Assembly: GCA_001899855.1 (NCBI GenBank)
Contig: MKWR01000029.1
Coordinates: forward strand, 265,212 to 329,211
Reading direction: 5' to 3'
DNA from: Lysobacterales bacterium 63-13
GTDB taxonomy: Bacteria; Pseudomonadota; Gammaproteobacteria; Xanthomonadales; Rhodanobacteraceae
Length of the DNA: 64,000 nucleotides
In this document: positions 56,919-64,000 of the stretch, in pieces
Layout: each line of letters opens with the position of its first letter
Numbering within the stretch: position 1 is the stretch's first letter
Notes under the pieces: generated by a model
Seen by the model: the letters and a program-made list of their open reading frames with translations, nothing else
Told to the model about the DNA's origin: nothing
Databases searched by the model: none
Program-made: the position numbers and the translations under genes

Positions 56919-56978
56919 GGGGATTTCGGGATTGGGGATTCGGTGGGAGCTTTTGCGAATCCCCAATCCCGAATCCCC
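56919..56978. repeat. GGGGATTCG inverted repeat between murA and the DUF3108 gene
   Basis: Arms 56919-56942 and 56956-56978 are near-perfect inverted copies of a GGGGATTTCGGGATTGGGG.. sequence (one extra T in the left arm), separated by a 13-base loop. It lies between convergent genes and could act as a bidirectional transcription end. It belongs to the same family as the repeat at 54021-54120. Confidence 0.8.
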
Positions 56979-56985
56979 CAATACC

Positions 56986-57711
56986 CTATTCCCAACCAAG
57001 CAAGCGCAGGGTGACCGTGTCGCCCTTGCGTTCGACTTGCTCGATCTGCACCGGGATCCAGCCGTTGGCTTCGGCATACCAGCTGGTCGAGGTGCGCTTC
57101 TTGCGCACGCGCTCGAGGCAGCGGGTCAGGAAGCTGCCGGCAGGGACATCCAGCTTGACCTCGCCGCATGGCGTGTAGCGGACATCCTCGATGGCGTCTT
57201 TCGTCGCCACCTTGTAGTTGAAGGTGTCGGCATGGCCGGCCAGATCCGCGGCCAGGGCAATGGTCAGCGCATGGCGATCGATGGTGAACGGGACCAGGCC
57301 ATAGCGCGCATCGCTGCCACCCTCGACCATGTGCACTTCGCCGGAATCCCAGTCGAACTCGCCGTGGCGGCGCTTGTTCTTGAAGGCCACGTCCTGGCGG
57401 AAATCGTAACGGGTGGTTTCCGGACGTCCGCCGTTCCAGCGCAGCACGGATTCTTCGGTGACATCGAGACCGGCAATTTTCGCCAGGCTGGACGTCCCCT
57501 GCGTGGTCGTGCGCAGGATCCAGTTGGCGTCGCCATTGCGCTTCCATTCGATGGTCGTCCGCGCGATTTCATGGCCGTTGCGCAAGGTTGCGTATTCGGC
57601 CTTGAACGGTGCGATCGGCGAATCGGCAAGGACACAGCCAGCCGGAACGAGGAGACACAGGAGCAGGGTGGCAATCCGGTTCAAGGCGCGCTTCCACTGA
57701 AAGGGCGGCAT
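56986..57711 (-). CDS. DUF3108 exported protein
   Basis: 241-residue protein with a lipoprotein-like N-terminal signal (IATLLLCLLVPAGCVLADS; PAGC may be a lipobox). A DUF3108 domain follows (FKAEYATLRNGHEIARTTIEWKRNGD, LRTTTQGTSSLAKIAG, ETTRYDFRQDVAFKNKRRHGEFDW). The family is periplasmic with unknown role. Its last residues and stop (GWE then TAG) lie within a GGGAATAG repeat unit, so the repeat seems to have set the end of the protein. It converges with murA. Confidence 0.85.
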   Translation of the reverse strand: MPPFQWKRALNRIATLLLCLLVPAGCVLADSPIAPFKAEYATLRNGHEIARTTIEWKRNGDANWILRTTTQGTSSLAKIAGLDVTEESVLRWNGGRPETTRYDFRQDVAFKNKRRHGEFDWDSGEVHMVEGGSDARYGLVPFTIDRHALTIALAADLAGHADTFNYKVATKDAIEDVRYTPCGEVKLDVPAGSFLTRCLERVRKKRTSTSWYAEANGWIPVQIEQVERKGDTVTLRLLGWE

Positions 57712-57752
57712 TCTGGTTGCTGCATGATGAATGCCGGGTGTCGCCAGCGGAT

Positions 57753-58409
57753 TCAGTCCGGCAGGCGCAGCGGCGCGGCCAGCGCCACGCCGTCGAGGAG
57801 GATCGTGTCCGCCTTCAAGGCCAGGCGACCCGCGGCGAGCATGCAGACACAGGCAACCAGCAAGCGGTGTTCGCGGGCGAGCAGGCGGCTGGCGAGGCTG
57901 TCTTCCGTGTCACCCTCGGCGATTTCGATGACGGTCTGCGCAATGACCGGTCCGCCATCCAGTTCGGCGGTGACGAAATGCACGCTGGCACCATGCTCGT
58001 GATCGCCGGCTGCAAGCGCGCGTCGATGCGTGTGCAGACCCGGATAGCGGGGCAGCAGGGACGGATGGATGTTGATGATGCGGCCGAGCCACGGCGCAAA
58101 GGCCTCTGCATCGAGGATGCGCATGAATCCGGCCAGCACGATCAGGTCCGCGTGCAGATCGGCAATGCGCGCGAACAGGGCAAGGTCGTAGGCGCGGCGA
58201 TCGGGGAACTGGCGCGGATCGAGATGGATCGCCGCAATGTCATGGCTGCGGGCGAGTTCGAGTGCGCGCGCCTCGGGCTTGTCGGAAAGCACGCCGACAA
58301 TGCGGATGGGCAACTGCCCGCCGTGCTGCGCGTCGATCAGCGCCTCAAGATTGCTGCCCCTGCCCGAGGCGAGCACGACGACACGCATGGGCTGGTCCGG
58401 GTCGTTCAA
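57753..58409 (-). CDS. purN: Phosphoribosylglycinamide formyltransferase PurN
   Basis: Transfers a formyl group from 10-formyl-THF in purine synthesis. The 218-residue product has [15 protein letters not shown] at the start, [18 protein letters not shown] (about 110-127) with the catalytic histidine, and the DGGPVIAQ signature. The start overlaps the purM stop by four bases, so the pair is coupled. Confidence 0.95.
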   Translation of the reverse strand: MNDPDQPMRVVVLASGRGSNLEALIDAQHGGQLPIRIVGVLSDKPEARALELARSHDIAAIHLDPRQFPDRRAYDLALFARIADLHADLIVLAGFMRILDAEAFAPWLGRIINIHPSLLPRYPGLHTHRRALAAGDHEHGASVHFVTAELDGGPVIAQTVIEIAEGDTEDSLASRLLAREHRLLVACVCMLAAGRLALKADTILLDGVALAAPLRLPD

Positions 58410-59443
58410 CGGATATGCACGCGCTCATCGCCGCGGGTCGCTTCGATGGCACCGATCGTCCACGCCTGCAGGCCGAGGGTTTCAAGGGCATCGAGGGTCG
58501 CCCCGGCGTGCTCGCGCGAGACGATCAGGGTGTAGCCGATGCCGCAGTTGAAGGTCCGCCACATTTCATCCTGGGCCACCTTGCCTTCACGTTGCAGCCA
58601 GTCGAAGACGACGGGGGCCTTCCACGCGCTGCTGTCGAGTTCGATGCCCAGGTGCGCGGGGACGACGCGGATGATGTTCTCGCGCAGGCCGCCGCCGGTG
58701 ATGTGGGCCATGCCGTTGATCGGCAACTGCTGGAGCAGCTTGAGGATTGGTTTGACATAGATCGTGGTCGGCATCATCAGCGCATCAGCGAGGTTGATCC
58801 CGCCAAGGTCGAGATCGAACGGGTTGCCGGCGCGCTCGACGATGCGGCGGATCAGCGAGTAGCCGTTCGAGTGCGCGCCGGAAGCGGCGATGCCGATGAT
58901 CGCGTCGCCGGCATTGATGCGGCTGCCATCGATCAGGGCGAGTTTCTCCACCGCGCCGACGCAGAAGCCGGCCAGGTCGTACTCGCCGGGCGGATACATG
59001 CTCGGCATCTCGGCGGTTTCGCCACCGATCAAGGCACAGCCGGCCAGCTCGCAGCCCTTGGCGATGCCGCCGACCACGGCCACCGTGGTTTCGACATCGA
59101 GTTGGCCGGTGGCGAAATAATCGAGGAAAAACAATGGCTCGGCACCCTGCACGAGGACGTCGTTGACACACATGCCGACCAGGTCGATGCCGATCGTGGC
59201 GTGGCGATCGAGTATCTGCGCAAGCTTGAGCTTGGTGCCGACGCCGTCGGTACCCGACACCAGCACCGGTTCGCGATAGCGGCCGCCGAGGTCGAACAGG
59301 CCACCAAAGCCGCCAAGACCCGACATCACTTCCTTGCGGAAAGTGCGCGCGACCAGCGGCTTGATGCGCTCGACGACGGCATTGCCGGCATCGATATCGA
59401 CACCGGCGGCGCGGTAGGTAAGGGCCTCGTTCTCGTTCGACAT
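58406..59443 (-). CDS. purM: Phosphoribosylformylglycinamidine cyclo-ligase PurM
   Basis: Forms the imidazole ring of AIR in purine synthesis. The 345-residue product has the family signatures [52 protein letters not shown] and [16 protein letters not shown]. The ATG at 59443 ([21 protein letters not shown]) is chosen over an upstream open frame. It lies upstream of purN in the usual order. Confidence 0.96.
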   Translation of the reverse strand: MSNENEALTYRAAGVDIDAGNAVVERIKPLVARTFRKEVMSGLGGFGGLFDLGGRYREPVLVSGTDGVGTKLKLAQILDRHATIGIDLVGMCVNDVLVQGAEPLFFLDYFATGQLDVETTVAVVGGIAKGCELAGCALIGGETAEMPSMYPPGEYDLAGFCVGAVEKLALIDGSRINAGDAIIGIAASGAHSNGYSLIRRIVERAGNPFDLDLGGINLADALMMPTTIYVKPILKLLQQLPINGMAHITGGGLRENIIRVVPAHLGIELDSSAWKAPVVFDWLQREGKVAQDEMWRTFNCGIGYTLIVSREHAGATLDALETLGLQAWTIGAIEATRGDERVHIR

Positions 59444-59614
59444 GGGCAGAGCCGGATACGCGGGGGCGCGCATCTTACCAGCAACCGCAGCGAAGGCCCG
59501 CGCAGGGAACAAGGCGAGGTGCCCTGGTGCGGCAGCCGCTTTGGGCTTCGATGGACGAGGCAGTCGCCGTCCGGCAGACTTGTCGACATTCTTGCCGGGT
59601 CAGGGACTCCCTTC

Positions 59615-60373
59615 ATGCGTGCCTCCGACATCGACGTTGCAACTTGTGCGAAGCGGTTCCCGTGCCATGCCCGGGAGCCGCGGAACGCCGAGGCCGGCAA
59701 GGGCGGAAGCGGCCGCCGCTGGCTGCCGATCATGCTGTTGCCGTGGCTGGCTGCGGGCTTGCTCGCGACCGCGGCGGTCGCCGCCCCGACCACCTACAGC
59801 GGCGAGGCACCGGTCGCCAACCAGTCGGAAGCCGCGCGCGCGGGTGCCTTGAAAACCGCGCTGGCCGAGGTCGTGATGCGACTCAGCGGTGATCCCGGCA
59901 TCCTTGCGCGCAGCGAAGTCGCCAATGCGGTGGCGGGCGCCGACAAGCTGGTCCTGCAGTACCGCTACCGGCGCGACAACGTCACCGATGATGCCGGCGC
60001 GTCCGTTTCCCGGCTCGTGCTGGTTGCCGAGTTCGACAGCGACGCGGTCGATCGCATGCTGGCCGGGTTGGGTTTCGCCGGCGGCGGGGCGAGCGTCGCC
60101 ATCGACGCCACGCCGGTCGAGAAGCGGATCTGGCTGAGCGGCATCCACTCCGCCGCCGACTATGCGCGGGCGCTGGGCTACCTGACGCGCCAGGCGCAGG
60201 TGCGCCGGTCCTGGCCGATCGAGGCGCGTGGCGACGGCATCCTCGTGCACCTCGTCCTTGCCGGTGATTTCAGCCGCTGGCTGGGCCTGGTCGGCACGGA
60301 CATGGTGTTGCAGGTGAACAGCGCCAGCCCGCCCGTGCAAGGCATCGATGCGACCCTCGCCCTGAGTCCCTGA
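59615..60373 (+). CDS. DUF2066 exported protein
   Basis: 252-residue protein. The ATG at 59615 has an AGGGA ribosome site. A signal-like helix follows (about 37-57, PIMLLPWLAAGLLATAAVAA); a start at the inner Met is also possible. The domain (GALKTALAEVVMRLSGDPGI, YRYRRDNVTDDAGASVSRLVLVAEFD, TRQAQVRRSWPIEARGDGI) matches DUF2066, a periplasmic family found upstream of the perM-type gene and hda in Xanthomonadales and Pseudomonas. Function is not known. Confidence 0.85.
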   Translation: MRASDIDVATCAKRFPCHAREPRNAEAGKGGSGRRWLPIMLLPWLAAGLLATAAVAAPTTYSGEAPVANQSEAARAGALKTALAEVVMRLSGDPGILARSEVANAVAGADKLVLQYRYRRDNVTDDAGASVSRLVLVAEFDSDAVDRMLAGLGFAGGGASVAIDATPVEKRIWLSGIHSAADYARALGYLTRQAQVRRSWPIEARGDGILVHLVLAGDFSRWLGLVGTDMVLQVNSASPPVQGIDATLALSP

Positions 60374-60376
60374 CTT

Positions 60377-60961
60377 GTGTCGATGTGGCGTCACCTGCCC
60401 AACCTGATCACGGCCCTGCGCATCGCCCTGGTCTGGCCGGTGTTCTGGCTCATCTCGCGTGGAGATTTCGGCAGCGCCCTGATGCTGGCCGCATTGGCTG
60501 GTGCCAGCGATGCCCTTGATGGCTGGCTGGCGAAGCATTTCAACTGGCAATCGCGCCTTGGCGGACTGCTCGATCCGCTGGCCGACAAGCTCCTGCTGCT
60601 TGCCGCGTTCAGCGCCCTGGCGACGATTGGCGCGGTGCCGCTGTGGCTGTTCGCGCTGGTCATCGGCCGCGACCTGGTGATCGTCTGCGGGGCGATCGCC
60701 TATCACAACCTGATTGGCCCGTTCGAAGCGCAGCCGACGCGCCTGTCGAAGCTGACCACGGTCGTGCAGATCGTTTTCGTGCTTGCCGAGCTGCTGCGCC
60801 TGGCCTGGCTTCCGCAATGGCCGGGACAGGGCGTGCTGCTCGTCGCGACCGCGCTGTTGACGGTGGCCAGCGGGCTAAACTATGTCCTCGTCTGGTCGCG
60901 GCGTGCGCGCCGGGAATTCGCCAATCGCCGGCGCCTGAAGGAATCCTCGCATGGCCGCTAG
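60377..60961 (+). CDS. CDP-alcohol phosphatidyltransferase (PgsA-like)
   Basis: Membrane enzyme that joins CDP-diacylglycerol and an alcohol phosphate, most likely glycerol-3-phosphate. The 194-residue product has the family motif SDALDGWLAKHFNWQSRLGGLLDPLADK (about 45-72), with Lys where the consensus has Arg (DG..AK). The start is the GTG at 60377 or the ATG at 60383. It ends inside the start of the next gene (11-base overlap). Phospholipid head-group specificity is not certain from this motif alone. Confidence 0.88.
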   Translation: MSMWRHLPNLITALRIALVWPVFWLISRGDFGSALMLAALAGASDALDGWLAKHFNWQSRLGGLLDPLADKLLLLAAFSALATIGAVPLWLFALVIGRDLVIVCGAIAYHNLIGPFEAQPTRLSKLTTVVQIVFVLAELLRLAWLPQWPGQGVLLVATALLTVASGLNYVLVWSRRARREFANRRRLKESSHGR

Positions 60962-62126
60962 TCTCGATATCCGCCTCAAATGGTTGATCCTGGTCGCCCT
61001 GGTGGGTGGGGTGCTGTACCTGATCGGGCCGGCGCTGGCGCCGTTCATCATCGCCGGCCTGTTCGCCTATCTGTTCAACCCTGTTGTCGAAAAGCTCGAA
61101 CGCCGCGGCGTCAGTCGTTCGCTCGGAGTCAGCCTGGTCTTTCTCGTCCTGACCCTGGTGCTGGTTGGCATCGTGCTCGTGCTGATTCCGTTCATGGACA
61201 AGCAGGTCACCCGCTTCATCGACCAGCTGCCGGGCTGGACGGACTGGGCGCGGGATGTCGCGACGCCATGGATCGAGCAGCATTTCGGCATCAGCCTCGG
61301 CATGGTCGACAGCCAGGGCGTGGTCGAGATGCTGAAGGGCCACTGGAAGGAGGCGGGTGGATTCGCCACCACGGTGCTGGCCAAGGTTTCCAAATCCGGT
61401 TTCGCGATCATTGCCTGGGCGCTCAACCTGGTCATCATTCCGGTTGCCGCGTTTTATCTTTTGCGCGACTGGAACATCGTCGTCGAACGCATTCATGCGC
61501 TGGTGCCGCGCTCGATCGAGCCGGTGGTGATGCGCCTGACCCGTGAATCGGATGAAACCCTCGGCGGCTTCCTGCGTGGCCAGCTCAGCGTGATGATCAT
61601 CCTCGGCACCTTGTACGGCATCGGCCTGTGGTCGGTCGGCATCAGTGTCGGCCCTTTGATCGGCATGATCGCGGGCGTGATCAGCTTCGTGCCGTACCTG
61701 GGCGCGATTGTCGGCGTCGGCATGGGCGTGATCGCCGCAGTGGCGCAGTACCAGGATGTCTACCACGTCGTACTGGTGCTGATCGTTTTTGTCGTCGGCC
61801 AGTTGCTCGAAGGCTATGTGCTGGTGCCCAAGCTTGTCGGCGACAAGATCGGCCTGCATCCGGTGGCGGTGATGTTCGCGATACTCGCCGGTGGCGAATT
61901 GTTCGGCTTTGTCGGCGTCCTGCTGGCCTTGCCGATCGCCGCCGTGGTCATGGTCCTGTTGCGTTATGCCTATGAGCGCTACACGGAAAGCGAGATGTAT
62001 CAGGAAACCGAGGCCGAATCGCTCATTGTCGGCGTCGATGATGCCGACAATCCATCGCGTGAGGACGTGGTGATCATCGTCGCGAGTGCACCTGCATCCA
62101 ACCCGGATTCCAGCGCCAGCCCATGA
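60951..62126 (+). CDS. PerM/AI-2E-family membrane transporter
   Basis: 391-residue protein with about eight membrane helices and the AI-2E transporter-family pattern: PFIIAGLFAYLFNPVVEKLERRGVSRSLG near the start, ISFVPYLGAIVGVGMGVIAAV in the second half, and LEGYVLVPKLVGDKIGLHPVAVMFA. The last 35 residues are acidic. Substrate is unknown. It sits between the pgsA-like gene and hda, whose start overlaps its stop (ATGA at 62123-62126). Confidence 0.9.
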   Translation: MAASLDIRLKWLILVALVGGVLYLIGPALAPFIIAGLFAYLFNPVVEKLERRGVSRSLGVSLVFLVLTLVLVGIVLVLIPFMDKQVTRFIDQLPGWTDWARDVATPWIEQHFGISLGMVDSQGVVEMLKGHWKEAGGFATTVLAKVSKSGFAIIAWALNLVIIPVAAFYLLRDWNIVVERIHALVPRSIEPVVMRLTRESDETLGGFLRGQLSVMIILGTLYGIGLWSVGISVGPLIGMIAGVISFVPYLGAIVGVGMGVIAAVAQYQDVYHVVLVLIVFVVGQLLEGYVLVPKLVGDKIGLHPVAVMFAILAGGELFGFVGVLLALPIAAVVMVLLRYAYERYTESEMYQETEAESLIVGVDDADNPSREDVVIIVASAPASNPDSSASP

Positions 62127-62824
62127 GTGCACAGATTCCGCTGGCCCTGCGCTGGCCGGCGCACCAGCGCTTTGCCTCGTTTGTCGCCGGAGCCAATGCG
62201 CCCGGGATCGACATCCTGCGCGAAGCGGCACATGGCGCGGGTGTCGATCGCGTCTTCCTCGCCGGCGCGCGCGGCAGCGGCAAGAGCCACCTGCTGATCG
62301 CCGTGTGTGCCGAAGCGGCCGCCGTTGGGCGCAGTGCCCAGTACCTCGATCTGTCGCGGCTGGGCGAAGCGGCGGGTGACACGATCCGGCGTTTTGCCGG
62401 CAGCGACGTGCTGGCGATCGACAATCTCGATGTACTGGTCGGCGATGCATCCGCCGAGCATGCGCTGTTCGATCTCCACAACCGCTGCCGCGCCGAGGGC
62501 ACGACCCTGGTCTTTGCGGCCAGCGATCCGCCGACGGCACTGGCGCTGCAACTGCCGGATCTCGTCTCGCGCCTGTCTGCATGCACGCAGTGGCAGATCC
62601 GCCCGCTTGATGAGCCGATGCGCCGTCGCATCGTCCGTGATCTGGCCAGTGCGCGCGGGCTGGAACTGGATGACGCCGTACTCGACTGGTTGTTCACGCG
62701 GCGTGCGCGTGATCTCGGCACCTTGGTCGGCCTGCTGGATCGCATCGATCGGGCCGCGCTGGCCGCGCAACGGCGCGTCACCGTGCCGTTCCTGCGCCAC
62801 CTGTTTCCGCCAGCGACGGATTGA
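62123..62824 (+). CDS. hda: DnaA regulatory inactivator Hda
   Basis: Turns off DnaA after initiation by stimulating its ATP hydrolysis while bound to the beta clamp. The 233-residue AAA+ protein starts MSAQIPLALRW with the clamp-binding motif QIPLAL. It then has Walker A GARGSGKSHLL and a DVLAIDNLDVLVG Walker B region. Its start overlaps the stop of the transporter gene, suggesting coupling. It is convergent with murU. Confidence 0.95.
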   Translation: MSAQIPLALRWPAHQRFASFVAGANAPGIDILREAAHGAGVDRVFLAGARGSGKSHLLIAVCAEAAAVGRSAQYLDLSRLGEAAGDTIRRFAGSDVLAIDNLDVLVGDASAEHALFDLHNRCRAEGTTLVFAASDPPTALALQLPDLVSRLSACTQWQIRPLDEPMRRRIVRDLASARGLELDDAVLDWLFTRRARDLGTLVGLLDRIDRAALAAQRRVTVPFLRHLFPPATD

Positions 62825-62834
62825 ACACGCCGTT

Positions 62835-63548
62835 TCAGGGATTGTGCAGGCGCCGGTCGAGCTCGGCGAGCCGTTGCGGCGTGCCGACATCGACCCAGTC
62901 GCCGGCGAAGAATTCGCCGCTGACCTGATGCCGGCGCATGGCCGCGCGCAGCAGGGGTGCGAGGGGGAATCGCGCCGGTGTTTCGGCGGCCCCGGCGTGT
63001 CCGTGCAGGGCCGTGCGCCAGTCGTCGAACAACGCCGCGCGATAGACGCCGACACCGGAATAAGTCAGTCGCGCAGGGCCACTGTCGATCAGATGGCCGT
63101 CCGATTCCAGGGCGAAATCGCCGTGCGCGACATGTGCCGGATTGGCCACCATGACGAGGTGGGCGAGGCTGTCGGGAGCATGCGCGAGATGCGCGAAATC
63201 CATGTCGATCCAGATGTCGCCGTTGACCAGCAGGAACGGTTCGCCGCCAAGTCGATCGAGCGCATTGAGCATGCCGCCGCCGGTTTCCAGCGCGACCGGC
63301 CCTTCGTCGATGTAGTCGATCTCGAGATTCCAGCGACTGCCATCGCCCAGTGCCGCCGGAAACTGCCCGGCGCGCCAGGAGGTGTTGATGACCACGCGGC
63401 GGATCCCGGCAGCGCCCAGTTTCTGCAGGTGCCATTCGATCAGGCGCTTGCCGCCGACTTCGAGCAAGGGCTTCGCCGTGGCGTCGGTCAGCGGCCGCAT
63501 GCGCTCGCCGCGGCCGGCTGCAAAAATCATCGCGCGCTGGAGTTTCAC
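62835..63548 (-). CDS. murU: N-acetylmuramate-1-phosphate uridylyltransferase MurU
   Basis: Nucleotidyltransferase that makes UDP-MurNAc directly from recycled MurNAc-1-phosphate, bypassing MurA. The 237-residue product starts VKLQRAMIFAAGRGERM at a GTG, has the AGRGERMRPLTDATAKPLLEVGGKRLIEWHL signature and FLLVNGDIWIDMDF. The GTG overlaps the amgK stop (GTGA), so the two are coupled. The pathway is known in Pseudomonas and gives intrinsic fosfomycin tolerance. Confidence 0.92.
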   Translation of the reverse strand: MKLQRAMIFAAGRGERMRPLTDATAKPLLEVGGKRLIEWHLQKLGAAGIRRVVINTSWRAGQFPAALGDGSRWNLEIDYIDEGPVALETGGGMLNALDRLGGEPFLLVNGDIWIDMDFAHLAHAPDSLAHLVMVANPAHVAHGDFALESDGHLIDSGPARLTYSGVGVYRAALFDDWRTALHGHAGAAETPARFPLAPLLRAAMRRHQVSGEFFAGDWVDVGTPQRLAELDRRLHNP

Positions 63549-64000
63549 GCAGGCGGCAGCTCGCGTGGCATGCGCAAGTCGCGCTCGCCAAGTGCGCCTT
63601 CGAGCAGGGCGGCAAAGGCGTGCAATTCCGGGTAACGCCGGGCGACCGTGATCGCGTAGCGCCAGCACAGGGGCAGGTCGTCGAGATACTGGCGTTTGCC
63701 GTCGCGATACCAGAGCCGGCAGAAGATGCCGAGCACCTTTATGTGGCGTTGCAGGCCCATCAAATCGAACCAGCGCGAAAACCGCGCGGCGCTGACTTCC
63801 GGGCCAAGCAGATGGGTTGATTGCAGGCGCAGGCGATAGCTCTCGACCCAACCCGCGAGGCGTTCCGCATCCCATTCGACGTAGCAGTCGCGCAGCAGGG
63901 AGACGAGGTCGTAAGTGATCGGCCCGACCAGCGCGTCCTGGAAATCGATGATGCCGGGATTGACCAACATGCCGTATGGATTACCGGTTGCCTGATGATC
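63545..64000 (-). CDS. amgK: N-acetylmuramate/N-acetylglucosamine kinase AmgK (partial)
   Basis: The 3' part of an aminoglycoside-phosphotransferase-fold sugar kinase (152 codons seen; the 5' end lies outside the window). The visible part has the metal-binding strand PGIIDFQDALVGPITYDLVSLLRD and a C-terminal helical domain. AmgK phosphorylates MurNAc at the anomeric carbon before MurU acts. The pairing with murU makes the assignment firm despite truncation. Confidence 0.9.
   Translation of the reverse strand, partial: DHQATGNPYGMLVNPGIIDFQDALVGPITYDLVSLLRDCYVEWDAERLAGWVESYRLRLQSTHLLGPEVSAARFSRWFDLMGLQRHIKVLGIFCRLWYRDGKRQYLDDLPLCWRYAITVARRYPELHAFAALLEGALGERDLRMPRELPPA

Overview
The window is GC-rich chromosomal DNA from a gammaproteobacterium. 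It is most likely a member of the Lysobacterales (Xanthomonadales), probably near Rhodanobacteraceae/Dokdonella. I infer this from gene order and protein character, not from a search: a recC-recB-recD block, a split B12-dependent ribonucleotide reductase (NrdJa/NrdJb), an rpoN-hpf-ptsN cluster that also carries HPr kinase and a mannose-type EIIA, and short GGGAATC/GGGGATTCG intergenic repeats. No rRNA, tRNA, CRISPR array, insertion sequence or prophage was seen.

Layout. 1-4,500: yajC-secD-secF (Sec translocon accessory complex), a strong terminator, then an RsuA/RluE-type pseudouridine synthase. 4,500-9,250: kbl, an exported agmatine-deiminase-family enzyme with a spermidine-synthase-like gene, and an unrecognised exported protein. 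9,350-18,060: recC, recB and recD with start/stop overlaps. 18,180-20,110: a small accessory patch of three poorly known genes. 20,160-24,470: mtnA, a GtrA-type membrane protein and gyrA. 24,670-30,460: a Do-type protease divergent from the nrdJa / H1-like / nrdJb group. 30,510-36,040: accessory DNA with a GIY-YIG protein, a seven-blade Kelch protein, a lipoprotein, a coupled pair of exported repeat proteins and a decayed-looking antitoxin. 36,236-38,283: creD-tsaB. 38,440-44,070: a methyltransferase, an SGNH-like protein, an MBOAT acyltransferase and a large membrane protein, which look like a surface-glycan modification module. 44,270-49,600: a regulatory PTS (ptsI, ptsH, EIIA-Man, rapZ, hprK, ptsN) and hpf. 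49,730-55,150: rpoN, lptB, lptA, lptC, kdsC, kdsD. 55,320-56,910: an ibaG/bolA gene and murA. 56,990-64,000: DUF3108, purN-purM, DUF2066, a pgsA-like gene, a PerM-type transporter, hda, and the murU-amgK cell-wall recycling pair (amgK is cut by the window edge).

The core blocks build and maintain the envelope: Kdo and LPS export, peptidoglycan precursor and recycling, protein export and quality control. They also repair and supercoil DNA and supply deoxyribonucleotides. The PTS block has phosphoryl-carrier and kinase genes but no sugar permease, so it looks regulatory.

The most unusual locus is the ribonucleotide reductase. A lysine/alanine-rich histone-H1-like gene sits between the two halves of the enzyme. 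A near-consensus NrdR box with a weaker phased partner lies upstream. An A9 tract in nrdJb would cut off the C-terminal cysteine domain if RNA polymerase or the ribosome slipped by one base in either direction. The repeat hairpins that supply start or stop context to kdsC and the DUF3108 gene are also worth following up.
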